Shown: positions 1 through 8,810 of the stretch, one piece after another
Layout: every line of letters starts with the position of its first letter
Position numbering within the stretch: the stretch's first letter is position 1
NCBI RefSeq assembly: GCF_000819765.1
Contig: NZ_CDBT01000008.1
Span: 62,001-126,000, forward strand
DNA length: 64,000 nucleotides
DNA from: Aeromonas bivalvium
GTDB lineage: Bacteria > Pseudomonadota > Gammaproteobacteria > Enterobacterales > Aeromonadaceae
Direction of reading: 5' to 3'
The notes under the pieces: generated by a model
The model's input: the letters and a program-made list of their open reading frames with translations, nothing else
What the model was told of the DNA's origin: nothing
Database searches by the model: none
Translations under genes and position numbers: made by a program

Positions 1-520
1 GATCCGCTTCCTCAAGCACCTCGAGCGTTGCCGCGTGCTGATCCATCTGGTGGATATCTGCCCGGTGGATGGTTCCGATCCGGCCGAAAATGCCCTCACC
101 ATAGTCCGTGAGCTGGAGAAGTACAGCCCTGAGCTGGCGAACAAGCCGCGCTGGCTGGTGTTCAACAAGATGGACCTGATCCTGGAAGAGGAAGCGGTGG
201 AGGTGATGGATCGTGTCAAGGCGGCCCTGAACCATGAAGGTCCTGTCTACGCCATCACGGCCATTAGCAAGGAAGGCACCAAGAAGCTGTGCTACGACAT
301 CCTGGATCTGCTGGACACCATGCCTCGTCAGCTGGAGCAGGATGCCAAAGACGCCATCGAGAAGGTGGAGTTCAAGTGGGATGACTACCACAAGAACCAG
401 CTGGCCCAGGCCGAAGCGGACGCAGCGGCGGCCTCCCGTGCCTTCGATGAATCCCTTGGCGACGATGACTGGGATGAAGACGATGATGACGGGGTAGAGG
501 TCATTTACGTCCGCGATTGA
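1..520 (+). CDS. obgE: Obg-family GTPase ObgE/CgtA, C-terminal part (5' end outside window)
   Basis: This is the end of an Obg GTPase, an essential ribosome-associated GTPase involved in large-subunit maturation and growth control. The reading frame is open from base 2. It contains the end of the G domain: NKMD (G4, guanine specificity) near residue 55 of the visible part and an ITAIS stretch (G5-like) about 35 residues later. The C-terminus is a long acidic tail rich in Asp and Glu (EDDDDG) ending VIYVRD, as in gammaproteobacterial ObgE. The Obg fold, Walker A and switch regions lie upstream of the window. A strong terminator follows at about 550. Family assignment is confident; full length cannot be judged. 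Confidence 0.93.
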   Translation, partial: IRFLKHLERCRVLIHLVDICPVDGSDPAENALTIVRELEKYSPELANKPRWLVFNKMDLILEEEAVEVMDRVKAALNHEGPVYAITAISKEGTKKLCYDILDLLDTMPRQLEQDAKDAIEKVEFKWDDYHKNQLAQAEADAAAASRAFDESLGDDDWDEDDDDGVEVIYVRD

Positions 521-549
521 TAGTCGCCTTTCGTGTCATCGCATGAATA

Positions 550-581
550 CCGGAGTCCGGCAACGGACTCCGGTTTTTTTT
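550..581 (+). terminator. Rho-independent terminator after obgE
   Basis: A 10-bp perfect stem (550-559 with 564-573) closes a GCAA loop and is followed by eight T residues. It ends the obgE transcript. Confidence 0.92.
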
Positions 582-647
582 ATCGAGGTGTCCAGGGATA
601 GCGATGGACTCGAAGCGCGCCAATTGTGGGATTTGTGATGCCAGTTC

Positions 648-675
648 TTGCCTGGCATCTTCAGCTGGTTATACT
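648..675 (+). promoter_or_regulatory. Candidate sigma70 promoter upstream of yjiH-like gene (distal)
   Basis: TTGCCT at 648-653 and TATACT at 670-675 are 16 bp apart. An inverted repeat (GATGCCAG at 637-644 with CTGGCATC at 652-659) overlaps the -35 region and could be an operator. If used, it gives a leader of about 235 nt before the next gene. This is inferred from sequence only. Confidence 0.4.
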
Positions 676-810
676 GCGCACCTGAACGCAACCTGACTGA
701 AACAATATGCTAACACTTTGGTGTGAATCAATATGCATATCTGTTTGGGTATGTTCTGATGGACGCTTCGTCTGTGAAAATACTTATGCTGAAAATAATG
801 CATTAAAAGC

Positions 811-838
811 TTGTTTGTGCGTTTTTTTGGAGTATTCT
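811..838 (+). promoter_or_regulatory. Candidate sigma70 promoter upstream of yjiH-like gene (proximal)
   Basis: TTGTTT at 811-816 and TATTCT at 833-838 are separated by 16 bp, in a locally AT-rich stretch of a GC-rich chromosome. The predicted start near 845 would give a leader of about 70 nt. The 521-915 interval holds no convincing gene; these promoters and the obgE terminator are all I see in it. Confidence 0.4.
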
Positions 839-915
839 TTCGCCCGTTTTGCTGGGCGGGGCATGAGTATGCAGGCGACCTGGCTAAGGAAAAGTAACAT
901 TAAGGCTGTAATACC

Positions 916-2286
916 ATGCTGGAAAAGACTCTCGATGCCCCCACGGTGAATACCCGCCGTAACTTGCTGATGTTCTTGGTCCCGTCACTCATCGGGATCC
1001 TGCTGTTCATGACCCCGGTGCTCTACGACGGCAATATCACCATACCTGTGGCCGTGCTGGCCAAGACGGTGCAGGCCGTGTTCGCCGACTCTCTGGTGGC
1101 CGTGGTGAGTGGTCTCATCACCACCACCATGTTGCTGACCCTGGTCGCCTGGTTGTTCAAGCCCGCCATCCTGGTGCGTCGTCCCTTCCTCAATGCCCTG
1201 TTCAATGTCTCCCCCTTCTGGGCCTGCGTACGGGTGCTGGGTGGTATCTTTGCCCTGCTGGTCTTCTTCGGCGTCGGGCCCGAGGCGCTGCGATCCGATG
1301 CCACCGGGGGACTGGTGCTGCACGATCTGCTGCCCGTGCTGTTCTCCGTGTTCATCTTCGCCGGTCTCCTGCTGCCCCTGCTGCTGGATTTCGGACTGCT
1401 TGAGTTCATCGGCACCCTGATGACCCGCATCATGCGCCCCGTGTTCCGTCTGCCCGGCCGCTCGGCAGTGGACTGCTTCGCCTCCTGGCTCGGCGATGGC
1501 AGTGTCGGCATCCTGCTGACCAGCAAGCAGTACGAAGGCAAGTTCTACACCCAGCGGGAAGCCGCCGTCATCGGCACCACCTTCTCCGCCGTCTCCATCA
1601 CCTTCTGTCTGGTGGTGATCTCCCAGGTCAAACTGGAGCACATGTTTGTACCCTTCTATCTGACGGTCTGCCTGGCTGGCGTGGTGGCGGCCATCGTAGT
1701 GCCGCGCCTGCCGCCGCTTTCCTGGAAGAAGGATGTCTACAGTGACGGCACCCCGCTGTGTCGCAAGCAGGAGGCGGTGCCCCACGAGCATAGCCTGGTG
1801 AGTTATGGCTTCGAGCGTGCCCTCAAGAAGGCCGACAGCGTCAACGATCTGGGGGCCGTGGCCCGGGAAGGGGTGAAGAATGCCCTGGATATGGTGTTTG
1901 GGGTCTTGCCCGTGGTGATGGCGATCGGAACCTGCGCCCTGCTGCTGGCCGAGCACACTCCCATCTTCAACTGGCTGGGGGCTCCTTTCATCCCATTGCT
2001 CGAGCTGCTGCAACTGCCGGAAGCGGAAGCCGCATCCAAGACCATAGTGGTGGGATTTGCCGACATGTTCATCCCGGCGATCCTGGCCTCCAGCATAGAG
2101 AGCGAGATGACCCGCTTCGTCATCGCCGCCATGTCGGTGACCCAGCTCATCTATATGTCTGAAGTGGGTGCCCTGCTGCTGGGCAGCAAGATCCCGGTCA
2201 AGCTGTGGGAGCTGTTCGTGGTGTTCCTGCTGCGTACCCTGGTGACCCTGCCAGTGATAGCCGGGGTAGCGCACCTGCTGTTCTAA
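916..2286 (+). CDS. YjiH-family membrane protein with nucleoside-recognition (GATE) domain
   Basis: This is a polytopic inner-membrane protein of the YjiH family, built on the nucleoside-recognition (GATE) fold. The substrate of the family is not established. The 456 residues contain about ten hydrophobic segments, starting with one at residues 18-35 and ending with a hydrophobic C-terminus. A conserved block with RLPGRSAVDCFASW followed by GDGSVGILL lies near residues 177-200, typical of the family. A weak AAGG ribosome site lies 10 bases before the ATG. It stands alone between two terminators, so no operon partner suggests a substrate. Membrane localisation is certain; the transport role is inferred from the fold. 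Confidence 0.85.
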   Translation: MLEKTLDAPTVNTRRNLLMFLVPSLIGILLFMTPVLYDGNITIPVAVLAKTVQAVFADSLVAVVSGLITTTMLLTLVAWLFKPAILVRRPFLNALFNVSPFWACVRVLGGIFALLVFFGVGPEALRSDATGGLVLHDLLPVLFSVFIFAGLLLPLLLDFGLLEFIGTLMTRIMRPVFRLPGRSAVDCFASWLGDGSVGILLTSKQYEGKFYTQREAAVIGTTFSAVSITFCLVVISQVKLEHMFVPFYLTVCLAGVVAAIVVPRLPPLSWKKDVYSDGTPLCRKQEAVPHEHSLVSYGFERALKKADSVNDLGAVAREGVKNALDMVFGVLPVVMAIGTCALLLAEHTPIFNWLGAPFIPLLELLQLPEAEAASKTIVVGFADMFIPAILASSIESEMTRFVIAAMSVTQLIYMSEVGALLLGSKIPVKLWELFVVFLLRTLVTLPVIAGVAHLLF

Positions 2287-2310
2287 GCATTTGTCACTAG
2301 ATTTTGTCAG

Positions 2311-2343
2311 AAAAACGGTCAACCCCAGGGTTGGCCGTTTTTT
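2311..2343 (+). terminator. Rho-independent terminator after yjiH-like gene
   Basis: AAAAACGG-TCAACC pairs with GGTTGGCCGTTTTT through one G-T wobble around a short CCAG loop, followed by a T-run. Confidence 0.88.
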
Positions 2344-2440
2344 ATGGCACTTTTCCACTTTGTGATCGGATCCTCCTTTTGTGGATCTCCGGGCTGCCGA
2401 TGGCCTGCTTAGACCAAAGTGGGCGTTGAATTTCCATGTT

Positions 2441-2457
2441 TTTACACTAACGTAACA
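2441..2457. promoter_or_regulatory. Imperfect TTTAC...GTAA palindrome upstream of acyl-CoA ligase gene
   Basis: An imperfect inverted repeat (TTTACACTAACGTAACA) lies about 65 bp before the acyl-CoA ligase start. It resembles the TTTACGT-type half sites I remember for LiuR-like MerR regulators of branched-chain and fatty acid catabolism. The match is partial and the regulator is not in this window. Confidence 0.22.
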
Positions 2458-2522
2458 TTCGACCGCGAGACGTCGCCAGCCGAGCCTTAGGCCACTCGTT
2501 CCCCTCATGGCAAGGAGCCCTC

Positions 2523-4199
2523 ATGTCCGCACCACTCAGCTATCGCGCCGGCCCGACCGACGCCCCCCTGCTCGAACAGACCATAGGTGAATACCTGCAC
2601 ACCATGGCGCGCCGCTTCCCGGAGCGACCCGCCGTGGTGGTGCGTCACCAGCAGATCCGCTGGAACTGGCAGGAGTACGTCCGCGAGATAGACAGGCTGG
2701 CCAGAGGCCTGCTGGCCATCGGGCTCCGCCCCGGCGATCGGGTCGGCATCTGGTCTCCCAACAACATAGAGTGGTGCCTGGTGCAATTTGCCACCGCCCG
2801 TATCGGCGCCATCATGGTCTGCATCAATCCCGCCTATCGCCAGGAAGAGCTGGCATTTGCCATCAACAATGTCGGCTGCCGTGCCCTCATCTGTGCGAGC
2901 CGGTTCAAGGGCAGCGACTACCTCGCCATGCTGGCTGCGCTGGCCCCCGAGCTGGCCAGTGCCGAGCCGGGAGCGCTCAAGGCGGCCGCCTTGCCGACCC
3001 TGTCCTGGGTGGTGCGGCTGGGAGAGGACAAAAGCCCTGGCATGCTCAATTTCGGCGACCTGCAGACCCTGGGGGATGAAGCGGACCTTGACCATCTGAC
3101 GCGGGTGGCCGCCGGACTCAGGGCCTCGGATCCCATCAATATCCAGTTCACCTCGGGCACCACGGGCAGCCCCAAGGGGGCCACGTTGAGCCACCACAAC
3201 ATTCTCAACAACGGCATGCTGGTCGCCGCCGGCATGGGACTGACGGAGCAGGACAGGCTCTGCATCCCTGTTCCCCTCTATCACTGCTTTGGCATGGTGC
3301 TCGGCAATCTGGTCTGTCTGAGCGTGGGGGCCTGTGCCTTGTTTCCGGCCGAATCCTTCGACCCCGCGACCACCTTGCAGATGGTGGAGGAAGAGCGCTG
3401 CACTGCCCTGCACGGGGTGCCGACCATGTTTATCGCCGAGTTGGAGCTGCCGCACTTTGCCGAGTTCGATCTGGGCTCGCTGCGCACCGGCATCATGGCG
3501 GGAGCCATCTGCCCGGAGCCACTGATGCTGCGGGTGCAGACCCTGATGCACATGAGGGAGGTGACCATCGCCTATGGCCAGACCGAGTGCAGCCCCATCA
3601 ACCATATGACGGCGGTGGATTGCCCCCTCGACAAGCGGGTCACCAAGGTGGGCCGGGCCATAGGTCATACCGAGATCAAGCTGGTCAGCCCGGGTGGTGA
3701 GACGGTTGCCATCGGCGAGAAGGGGGAGATCTGCTGCCGGGGTTACGGCGTCATGAGCGGCTACTGGCAGGACGCGGCCAAGACGGCCGAGACCATAGAC
3801 GCCGAGGGATGGCTGCATTCGGGCGACATAGGGGTGATGGACGAGGAGGGGTATGTGCAGATCGTCGGTCGCAGCAAGGAGCTGATCATCCGCGGCGGCG
3901 AGAATATCTACCCGCGAGAGGTGGAGGAGCGGCTCTACGACCACCCGGCAGTGCAGGATGCCGCCGTGTTCGGCATCGACAGCGATCGCTACGGGGAGGA
4001 GGTGTGTGCCTGGATCAAGCTCAGGCCCGGCTGCGATGCCGATGAAGAGGCCATCAAGCACTTCCTGTCGGCGCGGATCGCCTACTTCAAGGTGCCCCGT
4101 TACATCCGCTTCGTGGAGGAGTACCCCATGACGGTGACCGGCAAGCTGCAGAAATTTCGCATGAAGGAGCTGATGAGCGCCGAGCTGGGCGGGCACTAG
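2523..4199 (+). CDS. AMP-dependent acyl-CoA synthetase (ANL superfamily)
   Basis: This enzyme activates a carboxylic acid to its acyl-adenylate and transfers it to coenzyme A. The 558 residues carry the ANL signature TSGTTGSPKG near residue 209, YGQTE near 353, GWLHSGDIG near 428, the hinge motif GRSKELIIRGGENIYP near 448-463, and the C-terminal catalytic lysine in VTGKLQKF near 540. The general form is that of short/medium-chain or branched-chain fatty acyl-CoA ligases, but the chain length preference cannot be read from sequence. AAGGAG lies 7 bases before the ATG. The gene stands alone, facing the end of the HD-GYP gene. Confidence 0.88.
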   Translation: MSAPLSYRAGPTDAPLLEQTIGEYLHTMARRFPERPAVVVRHQQIRWNWQEYVREIDRLARGLLAIGLRPGDRVGIWSPNNIEWCLVQFATARIGAIMVCINPAYRQEELAFAINNVGCRALICASRFKGSDYLAMLAALAPELASAEPGALKAAALPTLSWVVRLGEDKSPGMLNFGDLQTLGDEADLDHLTRVAAGLRASDPINIQFTSGTTGSPKGATLSHHNILNNGMLVAAGMGLTEQDRLCIPVPLYHCFGMVLGNLVCLSVGACALFPAESFDPATTLQMVEEERCTALHGVPTMFIAELELPHFAEFDLGSLRTGIMAGAICPEPLMLRVQTLMHMREVTIAYGQTECSPINHMTAVDCPLDKRVTKVGRAIGHTEIKLVSPGGETVAIGEKGEICCRGYGVMSGYWQDAAKTAETIDAEGWLHSGDIGVMDEEGYVQIVGRSKELIIRGGENIYPREVEERLYDHPAVQDAAVFGIDSDRYGEEVCAWIKLRPGCDADEEAIKHFLSARIAYFKVPRYIRFVEEYPMTVTGKLQKFRMKELMSAELGGH

Positions 4200-4206
4200 C
4201 CGCGAC

Positions 4207-7143
4207 TCAGCGGGGAGGCGCCTCCCTGCTGACTCGGCGGGCTGGCCTGGTGTGGGCGCCTGCTTGCCCGCGTTGGGCCGGGGGCAGGAAGGCGACCAGA
4301 TCGACCCGGTCACACTGGCTCTCCTCCAGGAAGCGTTCGCCATAGTGCTGCCAGATGCGGCTGCGCAGGAAGAGGGCGAAGAGGTCAGGGTCTATGTGCC
4401 CCTCGTCGGCCATCTGGCTCATGATGGCGAGGGACTGGCTGAGGGACTTGCCCGACTTGTAGGGGCGATCCCTGGCGGTCAGGGCCTCGAAGATGTCGGC
4501 GATGGCCATGATGCGGGCCGGTATGCTCATCTGCTCCCGGGTCAGTCCCCTGGGGTAGCCGCCGCCATCCATCCTCTCGTGGTGGCCGCCGGCTATCTCG
4601 GGCACCTGCTTGAGGTGGCGGGGGAAGGGCAGCCGCTCCAGCATCTTGATGGTCTGTATGATGTGTTCGTTGATCTTGTAGCGCTCCTCCTCGCTCAGGG
4701 TGCCTCGACGGATCCCGAGGTTGTGAAGCTCGCCGCGATCATAGCGATACGCGGGCACGGCCACCTTGAAGCCCCAGGGATTGTCCGGGTTCAGCTGCTC
4801 ATCCTGGCTGCGGGGGATCCTGTGCTCCGGCCTGTCGGACAGCAGTGACTCGCGGCAGGGCAGGACAGCCGGGGCGCCCTGGTAGCGCCCCAGCTCCTCG
4901 GTACCGAGGCCGAGCCGGTTGTCCAGGGTGCGCCACCAGCTGCGGCTGGCGATGCGCTGCAACTGATCGAGCCGCTCGGGGGCCATCCACTCCCCCCCCT
5001 GGTTGCACTCGGCCACGAAGGCAAACTCCGCATCCAGCTCGGCCCAGCACGGCAGTGCGGCGGTCCGGGCCGCGCTCTGCTGCGCCTCGGTCAACTGCTC
5101 GCTCAGGGCCGCGATGTGGGCATCGCGCTTGAGCACCTCGAAGCGGGTGCGTACCTCGTGGATGCGATCGTAGAGGGTCTCCAGCTTGGTCGCCTTGTCG
5201 ACCACGAACTCCGGGGTGGTCACCTTGCCGCAATCATGGAGCCAGCTGGCAATGTGGATGGCCTCCCACTCCTGTTCGCTCGGGTTGAAGCTGGCGAAGG
5301 GGCCTTGCCGCTCGGCGCTGGCCGCCTCGGCCAGCAACCGGGTCAGCTCAGGCACCCGCTGGCAGTGGCCGCCCGTGTAAGGGCTCTTGGCATCGATGGC
5401 GCCGGCGATGAGCTCGATGAAGGCCGCCAGCAGCCGCTTCTGTTCCGCCAGCAGGCGCTGGTTCTCGATGGCCGAGGCCGAGGTGCCGGCCAGCGCCTCG
5501 ATGAGGCTGATGCGGGCGCCCAGTTCGGCGGGCGAGCAGGGAGGCAGCAGGATCAGCAGGCAACCGATCACCTCCTGATGATGATCATGCAGGGGTTCGG
5601 CCACCAGATGCCCCTCACCCGGATAATCACCCCAGCCCGCGAGATGGCGCTGCCAGAGCCCGGCCTCGAGGACCAGCTTCACCCGCTCGCCGCGCAACAC
5701 GGGGCGCAGCAGGGGGGCGCCATCGATCCGTTGCGGCGGCTGGCCCCGCCAGAAGGCGCGCTCCGGTTGCAATTCCCCCGATACGACCAGATAGAGGGCC
5801 CCGCCGTTGGCGCCCGCCGCGGCTATGGTCTCGCCGAGCACCCGCTGGAACAGGGCATCGACGTCGTGTTCGGCCCCGAGTGCCCGACCTATGTTCATGA
5901 AGTTGCCCAGGGTCAGGCGCATGCCCGACATGGTACGGGAGAGATCGTCTATCTCCAGGATGGCGGAGTGGGGATCTTCCCCCTGACTGAAATCGAAGTG
6001 CTGGATGCGCTCGGCCTCCCGGGTCAGGGCCCGCAGGGGCATGGCGGTGCGCCTGGCCACCAGCCAGATGATGGGGAGCAGCAGCAACAGGGCAAGCAGG
6101 GCGCTGCCAAGATTGTGCAAGGCCTGCTGTTTGGCCCCCGCGAACAGGCGCTCGCTGCGGATCAGCAGCCCCAGGTAGAAGGGGGATCCCTCGCCGATGG
6201 GGGAGAGATTGACCTGCCACTCCCCCCGCTCGGGATCGTCCAGGGTCAGGGCGCTATGTCCATCAAGCAGGGTGGGCTCGGCGCTGAGGCGACGCTGCAA
6301 CAGGGTGAAGACGGGATCGTTGAGGCTCGAGATCTTGGGCAAGACCCTCAGCCGCTCGTAGCCGGGCAGCTGGGCCGGATCCGTCGCCAGCAGGGTGCCG
6401 TGATGATCGAACAGCACCAGCAGGGTTCCCTCCTGCTGTATCTTGCCGATGAGGGTGGAGATGCGCTCGACACTGGCATCGATGCCGATCACCGCCTTCT
6501 TGTCCCGACTCGCCATGGCCAGGGTGATCCCCGGTTCCTGGGTGGTGAAGAAGAGATAGGGCGGGGTACTGGTGATGCCGCTGTTGCGCAGGGCTTGTTG
6601 ATACCAGCGGCGGGCGCGGGGATCGAACTGGTAGTCTGCCATGGCCGTGCGAGCGATCAGCTGCTGGCGGGCATCATAGTAGAGGTATTCTCCCCTGCCG
6701 CCGACCAGGCTCTGCACCAGCAGGCTGCTCCCCTCGGGCAGGGGGCCCAGCTGCCCCTTGACCCTGTCGGTCAAGGGGCGAACCAGAAAGAAATCCCCGT
6801 TGTCATAGCCGACAAAGATGGCGCCATAGCCGTGGTTGCTGGCCAGTGCCTCGGTCAGCTGGGGCAGGAAGGCGAGCCGGGCCTCCTGGGTCTGGGCCTG
6901 CATCAGTGTCCCCGCCGCCAGCAGGGAGAGGCTGGTGCGGGCGGGGCGCTCGTTGAGTCGCAGTGCCAGGGCCAGCTGGTCGCGATACTGCTGGAAACTG
7001 CGATATTCATAAGCCATGCCCAGGGCTCTATGCTGGTCGAACTGCTGTAGTATCAACAGGGCGCCGAGCAGGCCGAACAGGCCGATAAACAGGGTGGCGA
7101 TATGCACGTAGAAGGGGCGGCGTCGTGCACCGGTTAGCCTCAT
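4207..7143 (-). CDS. dCache-HAMP-GAF-HD-GYP cyclic-di-GMP phosphodiesterase
   Basis: This is a membrane sensor that probably hydrolyses cyclic-di-GMP. From the chosen start it has 978 residues: a transmembrane segment near 14-35, a periplasmic double-Cache domain (about 45-330, with DPRARRWYQQA and GIDAS), a second membrane segment near 345-365, a HAMP-like linker, a GAF-like domain (about 420-550) and an HD-GYP domain. The HD pair is in WLHDCGK near 634 and the GYP signature is in HHERMDGGGYP near 856, both intact, so activity is expected. The HD and HHE..GYP parts are separated by an unusually long insert rich in polar residues. The start at 7143 is preferred over one 24 bases upstream because AAGGAT sits 7 bases before it. 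No partner gene is adjacent. Confidence 0.88.
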   Translation of the reverse strand: MRLTGARRRPFYVHIATLFIGLFGLLGALLILQQFDQHRALGMAYEYRSFQQYRDQLALALRLNERPARTSLSLLAAGTLMQAQTQEARLAFLPQLTEALASNHGYGAIFVGYDNGDFFLVRPLTDRVKGQLGPLPEGSSLLVQSLVGGRGEYLYYDARQQLIARTAMADYQFDPRARRWYQQALRNSGITSTPPYLFFTTQEPGITLAMASRDKKAVIGIDASVERISTLIGKIQQEGTLLVLFDHHGTLLATDPAQLPGYERLRVLPKISSLNDPVFTLLQRRLSAEPTLLDGHSALTLDDPERGEWQVNLSPIGEGSPFYLGLLIRSERLFAGAKQQALHNLGSALLALLLLLPIIWLVARRTAMPLRALTREAERIQHFDFSQGEDPHSAILEIDDLSRTMSGMRLTLGNFMNIGRALGAEHDVDALFQRVLGETIAAAGANGGALYLVVSGELQPERAFWRGQPPQRIDGAPLLRPVLRGERVKLVLEAGLWQRHLAGWGDYPGEGHLVAEPLHDHHQEVIGCLLILLPPCSPAELGARISLIEALAGTSASAIENQRLLAEQKRLLAAFIELIAGAIDAKSPYTGGHCQRVPELTRLLAEAASAERQGPFASFNPSEQEWEAIHIASWLHDCGKVTTPEFVVDKATKLETLYDRIHEVRTRFEVLKRDAHIAALSEQLTEAQQSAARTAALPCWAELDAEFAFVAECNQGGEWMAPERLDQLQRIASRSWWRTLDNRLGLGTEELGRYQGAPAVLPCRESLLSDRPEHRIPRSQDEQLNPDNPWGFKVAVPAYRYDRGELHNLGIRRGTLSEEERYKINEHIIQTIKMLERLPFPRHLKQVPEIAGGHHERMDGGGYPRGLTREQMSIPARIMAIADIFEALTARDRPYKSGKSLSQSLAIMSQMADEGHIDPDLFALFLRSRIWQHYGERFLEESQCDRVDLVAFLPPAQRGQAGAHTRPARRVSREAPPR

Positions 7144-7288
7144 GATCCGTATCCTTGTGATGGTCATTCATCCATGGTTGACCAGCAATGAGTGTGGCTC
7201 ATGACATCAGGATCGCCAGTGAGGGAACGATTGTGTCTCATTTAGAGCTAATGATAGAGTGAGCCCTTTCCCCTCCCAGGAGTGAGTC

Positions 7289-8272
7289 ATGCGCGTTCCC
7301 TATTCGGTACTGGATCTGGTACCCGTTCCCGTCGGCTCTCACCCCGCCGATTCCTTTCGCCGCTCCCTGGCGCTGGCCCAGCAGGCCGAGGCCTGGGGCT
7401 ATCACAGATACTGGCTGGCGGAGCATCACAACATGCCCGGCATCGCCAGTGCGGCCACGTCTGTGCTCATCGGTCACCTGGCCGGCGGTACCCGCACCCT
7501 GCGCCTCGGGGCGGGTGGCATCATGTTGTCCAACCACTCCCCCCTGGTGATCGCCGAGCAGTTCGGCACGCTCGCCTCTCTCTATCCGGATCGGATCGAT
7601 CTCGGTCTTGGCCGGGCGCCCGGCTCGGATCAGCGTACCATGCAGGCCTTGCGTCGCCAGCGCAGCGGTGAGGTGGATGATTTTCCCGCCGACGTGGCCG
7701 AACTGATAGCCTATTTCGGGGATGAGGCGGGCCCGGTGCGCGCCGTGCCTGGGCTCGGGCTCCATCTCCCCGTCTGGCTGCTCGGATCCAGCCTCTACAG
7801 CGCCCAGCTGGCGGCGGCCATGGGTTTGCCGTTCGGTTTCGCCTCCCATTTTGCCCCTGCTCTGTTGTCCCAGGCACTGGAGATCTATCGCAGCCAGTAT
7901 CGCCCCTCGGCCCGCTGGCCCAAGCCCTATGCCCTGGTCTGTGTCAATCTGATCGCCGCCCGGAGCACGGCCGAGGCGCGCTTCCTGTTCAGCACGGTGC
8001 AGCAGCAGTTCCTGCGTCTCTATCGGGGGGACGCGGGCGAGCTGCCAGCGCCGGTGGAGGAGCTCACCGGCTGGGCTCCCCATGAGCTGGTGGCGATGGA
8101 AAAGACCTTGTCGCGCTCCCTGGTGGGGGATGAGGCGGCGGTGCGCCATGGCATCCAGGCGCTGCTTGCCGAGACCCGGGCCGACGAGCTGATGTTCAAT
8201 GGCCCCATCTTCGATCAGGAGGCCAGGCTGCGCTCCTTCGAACTGGGGGCCCGAGTCATGCAGTCCCTCTAA
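7289..8272 (+). CDS. LLM-class flavin-dependent oxidoreductase (luciferase-like monooxygenase)
   Basis: This is a bacterial-luciferase-like flavin enzyme with a TIM-barrel fold, expected to use reduced FMN. The 327 residues begin with SVLDLVPVP, typical of the YhbW-type subgroup. They contain [12 protein letters not shown] near 40-51, [22 protein letters not shown] near 72-93 and [11 protein letters not shown] near 105-115. The substrate is unknown. It is a single gene facing away from the HD-GYP gene, with AGGAGTGAGTC just before the ATG. The family is confident; a specific reaction should not be assigned. Confidence 0.88.
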   Translation: MRVPYSVLDLVPVPVGSHPADSFRRSLALAQQAEAWGYHRYWLAEHHNMPGIASAATSVLIGHLAGGTRTLRLGAGGIMLSNHSPLVIAEQFGTLASLYPDRIDLGLGRAPGSDQRTMQALRRQRSGEVDDFPADVAELIAYFGDEAGPVRAVPGLGLHLPVWLLGSSLYSAQLAAAMGLPFGFASHFAPALLSQALEIYRSQYRPSARWPKPYALVCVNLIAARSTAEARFLFSTVQQQFLRLYRGDAGELPAPVEELTGWAPHELVAMEKTLSRSLVGDEAAVRHGIQALLAETRADELMFNGPIFDQEARLRSFELGARVMQSL

Positions 8273-8283
8273 GTCTCTGCTCC

Positions 8284-8318
8284 GGCGATCACCTGGCGCC
8301 ATGGGCCGGGTGATCGCC
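8284..8318 (+). terminator. Possible terminator hairpin after LLM oxidoreductase gene
   Basis: GGCGATCACC (8284-8293) pairs perfectly with GGTGATCGCC (8309-8318) around a 15-base loop. The 3' flank is pyrimidine-rich but lacks a clean T-run, so termination may be weak. Confidence 0.4.
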
Positions 8319-8810
8319 GTCCCCTTCCTTCGCTTTCAACCCTTTCCAGCCCCTGTCATCCCATCCGTTCATCTTCCCGAGTCAGCGCCAATCCCTTCTC
8401 TGTCAGCGCCAGATTTCCAGTATTTTTCCGGTATTTCACCGACGTTCGTGCATTGAGCGTGACTTTTTTCGTGTTTTTGCCGAGTGGTCAGTGGGCTGCC
8501 TGTCAGGTGCCGGCGCTCGCAAGGGGCCTGCTCGCCGTCCCTTCTGGCCCGCAGCGACCCATGGGTAAATTAATGTTTAGATCATTAAACAAAAAATTGA
8601 AATTTCATTACTAGGCTAACGATGAGGGCAGAGATCTGATATCTCTCTTCAGCTGTTAAATAGCGTTAAATCACGAGCTTATGAATGTATCACCGTATCG
8701 TAGTGGCTATTTACCCTTTTAATGTTCCTGTAAAGTGTTTAGTGTAGTAATGGAATTGCGCCATGGTCACTCCATGGCGCTACGGTAGTCATCCATTAAA
8801 AAAGGGCAAC
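8319..8810 (+). promoter_or_regulatory. Long AT-rich upstream region of proVWX
   Basis: This is about 490 bp without a gene. The half nearest proV (8560-8760) is clearly AT-rich against its surroundings, with several TTAAA and ATTAA tracts. In enterobacteria proU is driven by a supercoiling-sensitive promoter with an H-NS-bound AT-rich control region, and this stretch is where such control would lie. I could not choose one clear promoter. A direct repeat GTCAGCGCCA occurs twice near 8385-8412. Confidence 0.5.

Noticed and set aside
707-949. 80-residue open frame before the yjiH-like gene
   Set aside because: No ribosome site, Cys-rich translation without family features, and it covers promoter-like sequence and the start of the real gene.
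985-2508. 507-residue minus-strand frame opposite the yjiH-like gene
   Set aside because: Its His/Gly/Gln-rich composition is that of a shadow frame in GC-rich DNA; the plus strand encodes a recognisable membrane protein.
2505-4343. 612-residue minus-strand frame opposite the acyl-CoA ligase
   Set aside because: Antisense shadow; all ANL motifs are on the plus strand.
5116-7050. 644-residue plus-strand frame inside the HD-GYP gene
   Set aside because: Gly/Gln/Leu-rich antisense shadow with no domain; the minus strand holds intact motifs.
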